Shown: positions 34,470 to 42,563 of the stretch, piece by piece | Position numbering within the stretch: position 1 is the stretch's first letter | Layout: each line of letters begins with the position of its first letter | Assembly: GCA_963795935.1 (NCBI GenBank) | Contig: CAWCJO010000001.1 | Coordinates: 1-64,000, forward strand | Direction of reading: 5' to 3' | From: JAICMB01 sp963795935 | Lineage (GTDB): Bacteria > Acidobacteriota > Terriglobia > Bryobacterales > Bryobacteraceae | DNA: 64,000 nucleotides | Position numbers and translations under genes: made by a program | The notes under the pieces: generated by a model | Databases searched by the model: none | What the model was told of the DNA's origin: nothing | What the model saw: the letters and a program-made list of their open reading frames with translations, nothing else

Positions 34470-35645
34470 ATGAATCCCCTTTTACGGCCAGCGGCCGCGA
34501 TCTTGTTTGTCTGCGCGGCCTCGGTGTATGCCAAGCCGCCGCACCAACACGCTCACGCATCGAATATCGAGGGCTATCACGTCTCGCCGCCAACCGCCGG
34601 TTACAATCCCATGGCGAATCCTCTGCCCGGCATGCCCGCCGTCCTCGATCCCAAGGACATTTACGCGGCCGACAGGCCGGGAGAGCTTAGCGCGGTAGTA
34701 CGGCGTTTTCCTTCGCTCGTTTACGTTCCGAATAGTGACAGTGACACCGTCGACGTCATCGACCCCAAGACGTTCAAGATTGTCGACCATTTCGCGGTGG
34801 GACATCAACCGCAGCACGTGGTTCCGGCCTGGGATCTGAAGACCCTCTGGATTCTGAACGACCTTGGCAACAGCCTCACTCGCATCGACCCTTCGACGGG
34901 CAAGCATCTCGATACGATTCCGGTCGACGATCCCTACAATATGTACTACACGCCCGACGGCAAGTTCGCCATTGTGGTCGCCGAGCAGCGCGGGCGTCTG
35001 GACTTCCGCGATCCGCGGACCATGCAACTGGTCCATTCCGTCGATGTTCACTGCCGCGGCGTGGATCACATGGACTTTTCCGCGAACGGACGCTTTCTCG
35101 TTGCGAGCTGCGAGTTCTCCGGGGAGATGATCAAGGTCGATGTTGAAAAGCGGCAGCTCGCCGGGACGCTCAAGCTCGGGAGCCGGCGCGCGCCGCAGGA
35201 CGTCAAGCTTTCGCCCGATGGGCGCGTCTTTTATGTGGCGGACATGTACGCCGGCGGACTGCACCTGATTGACGCGGCGTCGTTCAAGAAGATCGGCTTC
35301 ATCCCGACCGGCCGCGGCTGCCACGGTCTGTATACCAGCCGCGACTCCCGCTATCTTTACATCTCGAATCGCGGCGAGGGCAGCATTTCGCTGCTTAACT
35401 TCGTCACCCGGAAGATCGAAAAGAAGTGGCCGCTTCCGGGCGGAGGTAGTCCCGATATGGGCGGCGTTTCGGCGGACGGGAAAGTGCTATGGCTTTCGGG
35501 CCGGTACGACTCCGAAGTCTACGCCATCGATACGAATGACGGGCATCTGCTGGCGCGCATTCCGGTCGGCAATGGACCGCACGGCCTGTGCGTCTACCCG
35601 CAGCCGGGGCGGTATTCGCTGGGACATACGGGCATTTTGCGGTAG
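34470..35645 (+). CDS. YVTN-type beta-propeller protein, secreted
   Basis: A 391-residue protein with a signal peptide (LLRPAAAILFVCAASVYA). It folds into a seven-bladed propeller of the YncE/YVTN group: LVYVPNSDSDTVDVIDPKTF, LWILNDLGNSLTRIDPSTGK, LSPDGRVFYVADMYAGGLHL, RYLYISNRGEGSISLLNFVT and VLWLSGRYDSEVYAIDTNDG are blade repeats. It also has histidine-rich start residues (PPHQHAHASN) that could bind metal. Such proteins are found near copper or cytochrome systems in many bacteria; here the neighbour is a rhodanese gene 24 bases downstream. No enzyme residues are seen. Confidence 0.88.
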   Translation: MNPLLRPAAAILFVCAASVYAKPPHQHAHASNIEGYHVSPPTAGYNPMANPLPGMPAVLDPKDIYAADRPGELSAVVRRFPSLVYVPNSDSDTVDVIDPKTFKIVDHFAVGHQPQHVVPAWDLKTLWILNDLGNSLTRIDPSTGKHLDTIPVDDPYNMYYTPDGKFAIVVAEQRGRLDFRDPRTMQLVHSVDVHCRGVDHMDFSANGRFLVASCEFSGEMIKVDVEKRQLAGTLKLGSRRAPQDVKLSPDGRVFYVADMYAGGLHLIDAASFKKIGFIPTGRGCHGLYTSRDSRYLYISNRGEGSISLLNFVTRKIEKKWPLPGGGSPDMGGVSADGKVLWLSGRYDSEVYAIDTNDGHLLARIPVGNGPHGLCVYPQPGRYSLGHTGILR

Positions 35646-35669
35646 CGCCCGCGCGTCTAGACTAAAGGC

Positions 35670-36026
35670 ATGGACGAAGCCGCCGAAATCAAAACCATAT
35701 CGCGCCGGGAACTTCTGCGGAAGATGGAGCGGGGCGACAACTTTCTCCTGGTCGAGACGCTGCCGGCCATGGCATATCACGCCGCTCATCTGCCCGGCGC
35801 CATCAACCTGCCTCCGGGCGAGGTGAAGCAGCGGGCCTACCAGGCGCTTCCGGATACGACGGCCGACATTGTGGTGTATTGCGGCAGCCTCACTTGACAC
35901 GCCTCGACAAACGCCGCCCGTGAATTGGCGGCGCTGGGCTATACGAATGTGCGCGACTACGAAGAAGGAAAGCAGGGTTGGATTGAGGCCGGGCTACCGG
36001 TCGAGACGGCTCCGCGCAACATATAA
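35670..36026 (+). CDS. Rhodanese-like protein with an in-frame TGA codon
   Basis: A single rhodanese domain of 118 residues if the TGA at 35895-35897 is read through; otherwise it stops after 75. The reading before the TGA (KTISRRELLRKMERGDNFLL, AAHLPGAINLPPGEVKQRAY, IVVYCGSLT) and after it (HASTNAARELAALGYTNVRD, WIEAGLPVETAPRNI) stays in one frame. The active-site cysteine in VVYCGS is present. The TGA sits five residues later, where relatives usually have a second cysteine (C-x4-C-x2-S). It could be a nonsense change from TGC or TGT, a sequence error, or a selenocysteine codon; a 7-bp stem follows at 35912-35933. Rhodaneses move sulfane sulfur. Confidence 0.75.
35912..35933 (+). promoter_or_regulatory. 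Stem-loop after the in-frame TGA, SECIS-like placement
   Basis: CGCCGCC (35912-35918) pairs perfectly with GGCGGCG (35927-35933) around an eight-base loop CGTGAATT. The loop begins 22 bases after the TGA, inside the distance range of bacterial SECIS elements. Such stems also arise by chance in GC-rich alanine codons. Confidence 0.3.
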
Positions 36027-36813
36027 CGCAGCGCGACCCCTGCTTACCGCGGCAGCGGGGTTGCTTCTGGCGATGAGCGCGCTCCAAGCATCGGCTGGTT
36101 CGCGCTTTGACGACGCCTCCTGGACGGCGCAGCTCGCCAAATACGTTGGAGCCGATTCGCGGGTCGATTACAGCCGCTGGAAAAAGGACGGCACGCAAGC
36201 GCTCGACGCCTACATCGGCGAGTTGGCGCGGCCCTGGCCGGCGGATCTGAATGCGGCGGAGCGGAAGGCCGCCCTGATCAATGCTTATAACGCGCTCACC
36301 ATCCGGTGGATTCTGCGGAACTATCCCGAGGAGAGCATCTGGCGCACCTCGCATCCGTTTACGGCGAAGCGGCAAACCCTGGACGGCGCGAAAGTCTCGC
36401 TGCACGATATTGAGACGAGTCTGCGCAACATGGGCGATCCACGCATTCACGGCGCCATCGTGTATGGCGCGCGAAGCTGCCCGCCGTTGCGGCGCGAAGC
36501 CTACGCAGCCGGTCGGATCGACGCGCAGCTCGACAATAACATGCGCGCCTGGCTTTCTCTTCCGGCGCTGAATCGGATCGATCCCCTACGCCGCAGGGCG
36601 GCCGTCAGCATGATCTTTTATTGGTACAAGCAGGATTTCGACAACGCCGCCGGTTCGGTGCAGAATTTCATCGCGCGATTCGCAGACGTGGGCAAAGATC
36701 CCCTGCGCATTTCCTACCAGCCGTTCCAGTGGGGCCTGAACGATACATCGGATCTAGGACTGCGCTATACCTATAGCGATTTCGTGAAGGACAAGCTGCG
36801 CGACGTGCTGTGA
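35983..36813 (+). CDS. DUF547 family protein, secreted
   Basis: A protein of about 276 residues. The start is uncertain: TTG 35983 follows an AAGGAAAGCAGGG ribosome-like sequence, while ATG 35947 also lies in frame; both precede a signal peptide (LLTAAAGLLLAMSALQASA). The mature part has the DUF547 pattern: LAKYVGADSRVDYSRWKKDG, KAALINAYNALTIRWILRNY, HGAIVYGARSCPPLRREAYA and FDNAAGSVQNFIARFADVG. The conserved NAYNA and SCPPL motifs are intact. The biochemical role of DUF547 is not settled. It overlaps the read-through end of the rhodanese gene. Confidence 0.88.
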   Translation: MRPGYRSRRLRATYNAARPLLTAAAGLLLAMSALQASAGSRFDDASWTAQLAKYVGADSRVDYSRWKKDGTQALDAYIGELARPWPADLNAAERKAALINAYNALTIRWILRNYPEESIWRTSHPFTAKRQTLDGAKVSLHDIETSLRNMGDPRIHGAIVYGARSCPPLRREAYAAGRIDAQLDNNMRAWLSLPALNRIDPLRRRAAVSMIFYWYKQDFDNAAGSVQNFIARFADVGKDPLRISYQPFQWGLNDTSDLGLRYTYSDFVKDKLRDVL

Positions 36814-36856
36814 TGCGGCCGGGCGCAACGCCGGGTGAACAGAGAATAGAGGAGGA

Positions 36857-36962
36857 TGGCGCAAGCGGCCCGCTCAATTTCCTCGGTCCTGAAAGCCACG
36901 CAGTTGTTCGCCGCGCTGACTAGCCCCGAGCTAAAGTTTATTGCTGCAGCGCGAAAGACCGT
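36857..36962 (+). pseudogene. N-terminal scrap of a Crp/cNMP-binding-like protein
   Basis: An ATG at 36857, preceded by GAGGAGG, opens MAQAARSISSVLKATQLFAA and LTSPELKFIAAAR, which looks like the start of a cyclic-nucleotide-binding domain. After about 34 residues the sequence joins abruptly to molybdopterin oxidoreductase sequence. The rest of this gene is missing. Confidence 0.4.
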
Positions 36963-37679
36963 GTGATTTATATTCAGAAAGCGGTCGATCCGCCGGACAA
37001 TGCGCGCGGCGATTCGTGGATTACTTGCGAGTTGGCGCACAGGCTTGGCAAAGGCCAGTACTTCCCGTTCAGGTCGACGCGAGAGATCTTCGATGAAATG
37101 CGAGTGGCCTCGCGCGGCGGGATCGCGGATTACTTTGGGATCACGTACGAAAAAATCGACCGGCAGCTCGGCGCTGTTTTTTTGGCCCTGTCCCGATCTC
37201 GACCATCCCGGAACGCCGCCTCTGTTCGACGGCGGCGTTTCGTTCTTCCCCGATGGAAAATGCCGTTTCAACATCGCGGAATGGCGTGAAAGCGGCGATC
37301 CGGTGAGCGAAGAATTTCCGGTTTACCTCACCACCGGCCGCGTCGTCAGCCAGTATCTCTCCGGCGCGCAGACGCGGCGCATCGGCGGCCTCGTGGATAT
37401 TATCCCGAACCGCGCGTCGAAATCCATCCTCGGCTGGCGGCCGAACTTGGAATCGCTGATAACGATTGGGTGACCGTTGCGACGCGGCGGGACGAGCTCA
37501 CGCTGCGAGCCGCGGTGGTGAAGACAATCCGGCCCGACACGGTTTTCATTCCCTATCACTGGCCAAACCGGCAAAGCGCCAACAAGCTTACGCATCGCAC
37601 CCTCGATCCGCGCAGCAAAATCCCGGAATTAAAAATCTCGGCCCGCCGCATCCGGCGCGCCGGCGAAGGGGCGGAGTAA
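36955..37679 (+). pseudogene. Molybdopterin oxidoreductase, C-terminal fragment, frameshifted
   Basis: Only the last 240 or so residues of a large Mo/W-bis-MGD enzyme (NarB/NasC/FdhA type) are present: IYIQKAVDPPDNARGDSWIT, ELAHRLGKGQYFPFRSTREI, GGIADYFGITYEKIDRQLGA, then in other frames CPDLDHPGTPPLFDGG, YLTTGRVVSQYLSGAQTRRI, DNDWVTVATRRDELTLRAAV and VFIPYHWPNRQSANKLTHRT. The last part is the MopB C-terminal beta barrel that covers the cofactor. The N-terminal iron-sulfur and catalytic domains, about 500 residues, are missing. Indels lie near 37170 and 37420. It is followed directly (TAATG) by a ferredoxin-like gene start, the common order in these clusters. Confidence 0.75.
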
Positions 37680-37835
37680 TGTTCGGACACGAATTTTACG
37701 TCGATACGACGCGCTGTATCGGCTGCCAGGCATGCGTCAAAGCTTGCGAAGAATGCGAAACGACCGCGGCGTTTCGATGATCAACTTCGATATCATCGAT
37801 CGGCCGAACACCATCGCGACCGCGGCGCGCAAGCC
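37679..37835 (+). pseudogene. 4Fe-4S ferredoxin-type subunit, broken
   Basis: It begins MFGHEFYVDTTRCIGCQACV then KACEECET, a four-iron cluster motif C-x2-C-x2-C-x3-C typical of the electron-transfer subunit of molybdopterin oxidoreductases. One missing base near 37760 turns the reading away from RGVSMINFDIIDRPNTIATA. The rest, which should carry three more clusters, is lost after about 37835. It would have been the partner of the preceding fragment. Confidence 0.65.
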
Positions 37836-38198
37836 GTGCAGTGCTCTTGCATCGGACCATTCGGGACGGCTCCGTGCTGCAAGGACCGCCGACGCGGCCG
37901 TGTGTGGTACTCGAGCGCCGCGGTCCGGATTTGGTCGCGATCCGTATGCAGGATCGGCTCGAGGCATGAAGGAGCATCACGCTCCTCACCAGAACGCGGC
38001 CTTACGGCCATTGATGGCGCGATGGCTTTAATGGTGCTTCTTCTTATCGTGCAGATCTGGCTTTAATCGGCTACGCTCGATGCGTTTCTGGCCGGACACG
38101 CCGACGCAGCCGTGCCGGGCGCTATCGCCTCCGGGCTGCTGTTTGCGGCCCGCTGAGCGCTGTACCGGCTGGTGCTTTGTTTGGATCGCTCCATCTAG
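37836..38198 (+). pseudogene. Remnants of a Rieske-like end and a DUF6755-like membrane protein
   Basis: From about 37845 one frame gives RTIRDGSVLQGPPTRP and LVAIRMQDRLEA followed by a stop, which could be the end of a Rieske-type protein (tentative). From 37967 another gene starts MKEHHAPHQNAALR and, after a frame change near 38000, continues AIDGAMALMVLLLIVQIWL, then SATLDAFLAGHADAAVPGAI and ASGLLFAA, ALYRLVLCLDRSI. This looks like a small two-helix membrane protein I would compare with DUF6755. It is interrupted by an in-frame TAA at 38064 and a TGA near 38156. Confidence 0.45.
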
Positions 38199-38216
38199 GC
38201 GACGCGGGGTTTAGGG

Positions 38217-38796
38217 TTAACCGCTCCAGGGCAGCTTGCCAGCGCCTCCAAAGCGCGCATTGAGATGGCGCACTACTGTTTTCTAGCGACTGTCGGCCTT
38301 GCTCGGGCGCAATCGCCGGGCTTGCGATGCCGCGCTGACGCGTCCACTTCGGCCAGGATATCAAAACTTTGCCGTGCGCTACAGCAGCGGTGTGTACCTG
38401 CGTCCCGTGTACCAGAAGCCTCTTCTCGAGGATTCCGGCGGAGCGGCCGGCCGCCGCGAGTTCTCCTTTTTCCTCGACAGCTTCGAGCAGCAACCGGGCC
38501 GCTTGATCGAGGCCGTCAAGTTGCCACCGCTCGCCGCTGATTGCAACAGCGAGGAACGGCGGCCAGAGCTCGCGGTAGATGAAGGTGTCCTTGCCGGAGA
38601 CCAGCTTGGCCACGAGGACATCGCGATGAGAAGCGAGGGCGGTGAGCTCTCTGAATATCTGGTGAGACTTGGGATGCCCCCACCAGGAGCCGCGGACCGG
38701 CTCGCCGGCCACTAACGCGCAGACGTTCGGGAGCTTCGCATCCGTCTTCAGCAGCAGGCCGTGCGTTTCGAGTTCGCGCAGAATCGCGGGGAGCAT
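38217..38796 (-). CDS. Hypothetical protein (one frameshift)
   Basis: A protein of about 193 residues: MLPAILRELETHGLLLKTDA, LPNVCALVAGEPVRGSWWGH, HQIFRELTALASHRDVLVAK and LGLVHG-like EKRLLVHGTQVHTAAVAHGK. It resembles unknown proteins of Acidobacteriota that start with a winged-helix-like segment; no enzyme motif is seen. Near 38270 one indel shifts the frame; the other frame gives VRHLNARFGGAGKLPWSG and a stop at 38217-38219, which looks like the true end. The upstream gene overlaps its start. Confidence 0.6.
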
Positions 38797-39424
38797 GATA
38801 GCGCCAGTATCCTGGCCCGACGTGGAACTGATGATTCCAGGCGGGCGGCGTCATCCAAATTAACAGGGACGAAAGCAGCGTTTGCAGCAAAGCGATTGCG
38901 ACGATGCTGGGGTGGCGTTCGAAGAGCCGCGTGGAAACGGTTCCCCACAGAAACGTCGCGGGGACCAGAATCGGGTTGGGCAGGTGCGCCGCCGCGAACA
39001 GGCTCCCGGTGAGAATGCAGGCGCCCCAAGTGGGGCCGAACGCGGACCGCAGACGGCGATAGAGCATGTTTTGGAGCAGCAACTGCTGCAGCACGCACCA
39101 GATGAAATAGAAGGCGCCGCGAAGAAGCAGGTAAAGCGGGCGATTTGCGAAATAGCATTCCAGGAAGACCGCGGCGCATAGAACCGCAAAGGCGATCCAC
39201 CACGCTCGCACAGCGTCGCCGAAGCCGGTCGCCGTAAAGCCGATGGAGCGCAGCGTCTCGCGATGCGCCAGGAAGGAGATCGCAACGAACAGCAGTGGCG
39301 CGGCAACGCCGATGAAAGGCGCGCGCGGATGCAGCAGCCAGATGTCGGCCAGGACGATGGCGGTAAACCCAAACGCCTCCGCCAATGCCTTCCAATGGCG
39401 CAAGAACCGCACCCGCTCCCGCAC
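38790..39424 (-). CDS. CPBP-type intramembrane protease homologue with altered catalytic motif
   Basis: A multi-helix membrane protein of about 210 residues: AFGFTAIVLADIWLLHPRAP, IGVAAPLLFVAISFLAHRET, AWWIAFAVLCAAVFLECYFA, and GTWGACILTGSLFAAAHLPN-like region ending ILVPATFLWGTVS. The layout is that of CAAX-processing/bacteriocin-processing (CPBP) proteases. The first motif, normally EExxxR with two catalytic glutamates, reads LQQLLLQNMLYRRL here, so both glutamates are glutamine. The histidine motif AAHLPNP is kept. It may be inactive or act differently. GTG 39424 is the most likely start. The frame stays open to 38516, but the part beyond about 38790 overlaps a better supported gene. Confidence 0.65.
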
Positions 39425-39448
39425 GAGTTCTATGATATGTAGGTCACG

Positions 39449-40481
39449 ATGACCGATACAGCAGCGATTCGCGCCGGCGAGGAGCTGAACACGCAGGCGC
39501 TGGCGCGAATATCTGCGCGACAAGCTCGAGGGGGCGGAGCAGGCGATCGCAATCGAGCAGTTTCCCGGGGGCCACTCCAATCTCACCTATCTGGTTCGGA
39601 CGCCCGTCCGGGAATACGTTTTGCGCCGTCCTCCGCTTGGCCCGGTCGCGCCGAAAGCACACGACATGGCTCGCGAATACACGGTGCTGAAGGCCGTGCA
39701 TCCGGTGTTTGCAGCCGCTCCGGAGGTTTATCATCTGTGCGAGGACACGTCCATCATCGGCGCGGTGTTCTTCATCATGGAGCGGCGGCGCGGCATCGTT
39801 ATCCGTGGCGAAATTCCGGCCGCGCTCGAGCAAACGCCGGATTACCCAGCTCGCGTCAGCGCCGGATTTTTGAATTGCCTGGCGGACCTGCACGCCGTGG
39901 ACATCGAAAAGCACGGTCTCGGCGCTCTGGGCAAGCCGGCTGGATTTCTGGAACGGCAGGTGCGCGGCTGGGCGGAGCGCTGGGAGCGCGCCAAGACCGA
40001 AGAGATCGCGGACATGGACGCGCTGCTCCGATGGCTTGCCGAGCGGCTGCCGCCCGAGCCGGCGCCCACGCTCGTCCACAACGATTTCAAGCTTGATAAC
40101 GTGATGCTGGACGAGCATGATCCCGGGCGCGTCGAGGCGGTGCTCGACTGGGAAATGTCGACCGTTGGCGATCCGCTGGTCGATCTCGGGCTGGTGCTGT
40201 GCTACTGGGGGCAGCCCAGCGATCCGGGCGGCGCGAAACCGTCCATTACCGCGATGCCGGGGTGGTTCACCAAACAGCAGGTGATCGATTATTATGGCCG
40301 CCGGTCGGGGCGCGACGTGTCCAATATCTCCTATTACGAAATCTTTGCCTTATTCAAGCTCGCCGTCGTGCTGCAGCAGATTTACGTGCGCTTTCACCGC
40401 GGCCAGACAAGAGACGAACGCTTCCGCCACTTCGATCAACGCGTGCGCAACCTGATCGAGCAGGCCGTGGCGCTGATATAA
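39449..40481 (+). CDS. Phosphotransferase family protein (APH/ACAD10-like), one frameshift
   Basis: A cytosolic kinase-like protein of about 343 residues related to aminoglycoside phosphotransferases and the N-terminal part of ACAD10. One extra base near 39505 breaks the start; the readings MTDTAAIRAGEELNTQALA and YLRDKLEGAEQAIAIEQFPG join to SNLTYLVRTPVREYVLRRPP. The catalytic loop PTLVHNDFKLDNVMLDEHD and metal motif VLDWEMSTVGDPLVDLG are intact. It is followed by enoyl-CoA hydratase and acyl-CoA dehydrogenase genes, the typical context of this family in bacterial fatty acid breakdown, where it may phosphorylate a hydroxyacyl substrate before dehydration. Confidence 0.88.
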
Positions 40482-40491
40482 TCGCGAACGA

Positions 40492-41322
40492 ATGTCCTAC
40501 CAGGAGATCCTCTACGGCGTTGCCGATCGGGTGGCCACCATCACGTTGAACCGGCCCGACAAGTTGAATGCCTGGACCGCGGTGATGGAGCAGGAGGTCC
40601 GGCGGGCGGTCCACGACGCCGAAGCGGATCAGGACGTGCGCGTGATCGTACTGACGGGCGCGGGCCGCGGTTTTTGCGCGGGCGCGGACATGTCGCTGTT
40701 GAGCAGGATCGCGTCGAAGGGCCTGGGCGAACGCGAGCGGGTTTTACAGAATACGGACAACGGGCCGCAGCGCGAGAATGTCCGGCCTGATTTTCAAAAG
40801 AAGTACTCCTATTTCCCGTCGATCGAGAAGCCGGTCATCGCGGCCATCAACGGACCGGCCGTGGGGCTGGGTTTCATCATCGCGCTGTACTGCGATCTGC
40901 GGTTCGCATCCGATGCCGCCCGCTTCGGCACGGCGTTTGCCCGGCGCGGTTTGATCGCCGAGTACGGTTTGGCCTGGCTGCTTCCACGCCTGATCGGCCC
41001 CGCCAACGCTCTGGACCTGCTCTTCTCGGCGCGGCTGGTGGACGCGAAAGAGGCCTTGCGCATGGGACTGGTGAACCAGGTTTTCCCGCAGGATCGCTTC
41101 ATGGATGGCGTGCTCGCCTACGCCCGGGAGTTGGCGAACAACGTCAGCCCGCGTTCCCTGCGCGTCATCAAGCGGCAGGTCTACAACGCCATGTTCCAGA
41201 CCCTCTCGGAGGCCTTCGATACGGCGGAGAAGGAAATGATCGAGAGCCTGCAATGCGAGGATTTCAAGGAAGGCGTGGCGCATTTCGTCGAGAAGAGAGC
41301 GGCCCAATTCACGGGCCGATAG
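40492..41322 (+). CDS. Enoyl-CoA hydratase/isomerase family protein
   Basis: A 276-residue crotonase-fold enzyme that adds water to trans-2-enoyl-CoA in beta-oxidation. It starts MSYQEILYGVADRVATITLN and has DQDVRVIVLTGAGRGFCAGA (oxyanion hole strand), AAINGPAVGLGFIIALYCDL and DAARFGTAFARRGLIAEYGL. One expected glutamate pair can be placed in the latter segment (IAEYG). It lies ten bases after the phosphotransferase gene and eight bases before the acyl-CoA dehydrogenase gene, so the three form one operon. Insertions in the ADMSLLSRIASKGL region fit a branched or long-chain substrate, but this cannot be settled. Confidence 0.93.
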   Translation: MSYQEILYGVADRVATITLNRPDKLNAWTAVMEQEVRRAVHDAEADQDVRVIVLTGAGRGFCAGADMSLLSRIASKGLGERERVLQNTDNGPQRENVRPDFQKKYSYFPSIEKPVIAAINGPAVGLGFIIALYCDLRFASDAARFGTAFARRGLIAEYGLAWLLPRLIGPANALDLLFSARLVDAKEALRMGLVNQVFPQDRFMDGVLAYARELANNVSPRSLRVIKRQVYNAMFQTLSEAFDTAEKEMIESLQCEDFKEGVAHFVEKRAAQFTGR

Positions 41323-41329
41323 ACCTACT

Positions 41330-42558
41330 ATGCACTTCGAATTTTCGGACAAGGTTGAAGGAGCTGCAGCGGCGTTTGCAGTCCTTCATGGACGAGCGCG
41401 TCTACCCTAATGAGCGCACAGTACCACGAGCAGGTCGAAGAGGACCGCTGGCGGCCCGTGCCCATCATCGAGGAGCTGAAACCCAAGGCGCGCGCCGCGG
41501 GCTTATGGAACCTGTTCCTGCCGGCCAGCGAGTACGGCGCGGGGCTGACGAACCTGGAGTACGCGCCGCTGTGCGAGATCATGGGCCGCGTGGCCTGGTC
41601 GCCGGAGGTGTTCAATTGCTCCGCGCCCGATACCGGAAATATGGAGGTGCTCGAACGCTACGGCACGCCGCAACAGAAAGAGCGCTGGCTGAAGCCTCTG
41701 CTGGCGGGCGAGATCCGCTCCTGCTTTGCGATGACGGAGCCGGCCGTGGCATCGTCGGATGCGACTAACATCGAGGCGAGCATCGTCCGCGACGGCGACG
41801 AGTATGTTGTGAACGGATTGAAGTGGTGGTCGTCGGGAGCGGGCGATCCGCGCTGCAAAATTGCGATTTTCATGGGCAAGACCGATCCGGCGGCGCCGCG
41901 CCATAAACAGCAATCGATGCTGCTGGTGCCGATGGACACGCCGGGCGTCAAGATACGGCGTCTGCTCACGGTATTCGGCTACGATCACGCCCCGCATGGG
42001 CACGGCGAGGTCAGCTTCGAGAACGTGCGCGTGCCGGTTTCGAATATCTTGCTCGGCGAGGGGCGCGGGTTCGAGATCGCGCAGGGGCGGCTGGGGCCGG
42101 GCCGCATTCACCATTGCATGCGTCTGATCGGCGTGGCCGAGCGGGCGCTCGAGAGCATGTGCCGGCGTGTGCAGTCGCGCACGGCATTCGGGAAAAAGAT
42201 TGCCGAGCAGGGCACGATTCGAGCCGCCATCGCATCGTCGCGCATGGAAATCGAGCAGGCGCGGCTGCTGACGCTCAAGGCCGCCTACATGATGGACACG
42301 GCCGGAAACAAAGCCGCCCGGGCCGAGATCGCCATGATTAAGGCAATCGCGCCCAATGTGGCATTGCGCGTTCTTGACCGCGCTATCCAGGCCCACGGCG
42401 CGGCGGGGGTTTCACAGGATACGTTTCTGGCTTCGGCCTGGGCGAATTCGCGTACTCTGCGGCTCGCCGACGGGCCGGACGAGGTGCACATGGAGAGCAT
42501 CGCCAAACAGGAACTGGCGAAATGGGACCAGGCGGGCGCGGCGGCCGCCTCGAAGTAG
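41330..42558 (+). CDS. Acyl-CoA dehydrogenase (two frameshifts near the start)
   Basis: An FAD enzyme of about 408 residues that introduces the alpha-beta double bond in acyl-CoA. The start MHFEFSDKV is followed by one extra base near 41352 and another near 41417; correcting both gives KELQRRLQSFMDERVYPNER and YHEQVEEDRWRPVPIIEELK. The rest is intact: CFAMTEPAVASSDATNIEAS, GLKWWSSGAGDPRCKIAIFM, GPGRIHHCMRLIGVAERALE, RTAFGKKIAEQGTIRAAIA and the C-terminal QAHGAAGVSQDTFLASAWAN. The WSSGAGDPR form and the missing classical glutamate resemble the ACAD10/11 subgroup, which fits the phosphotransferase gene upstream. The ATG at 41330 follows enoyl-CoA hydratase by seven bases. Confidence 0.9.
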
Positions 42559-42563
42559 GAACT

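Noticed and set aside
38064..38066. In-frame TAA in the small membrane protein as a recoding site
   Set aside because: TAA is not a known selenocysteine codon, and the same short gene has a frame change and a further TGA, so decay or sequence error is simpler.
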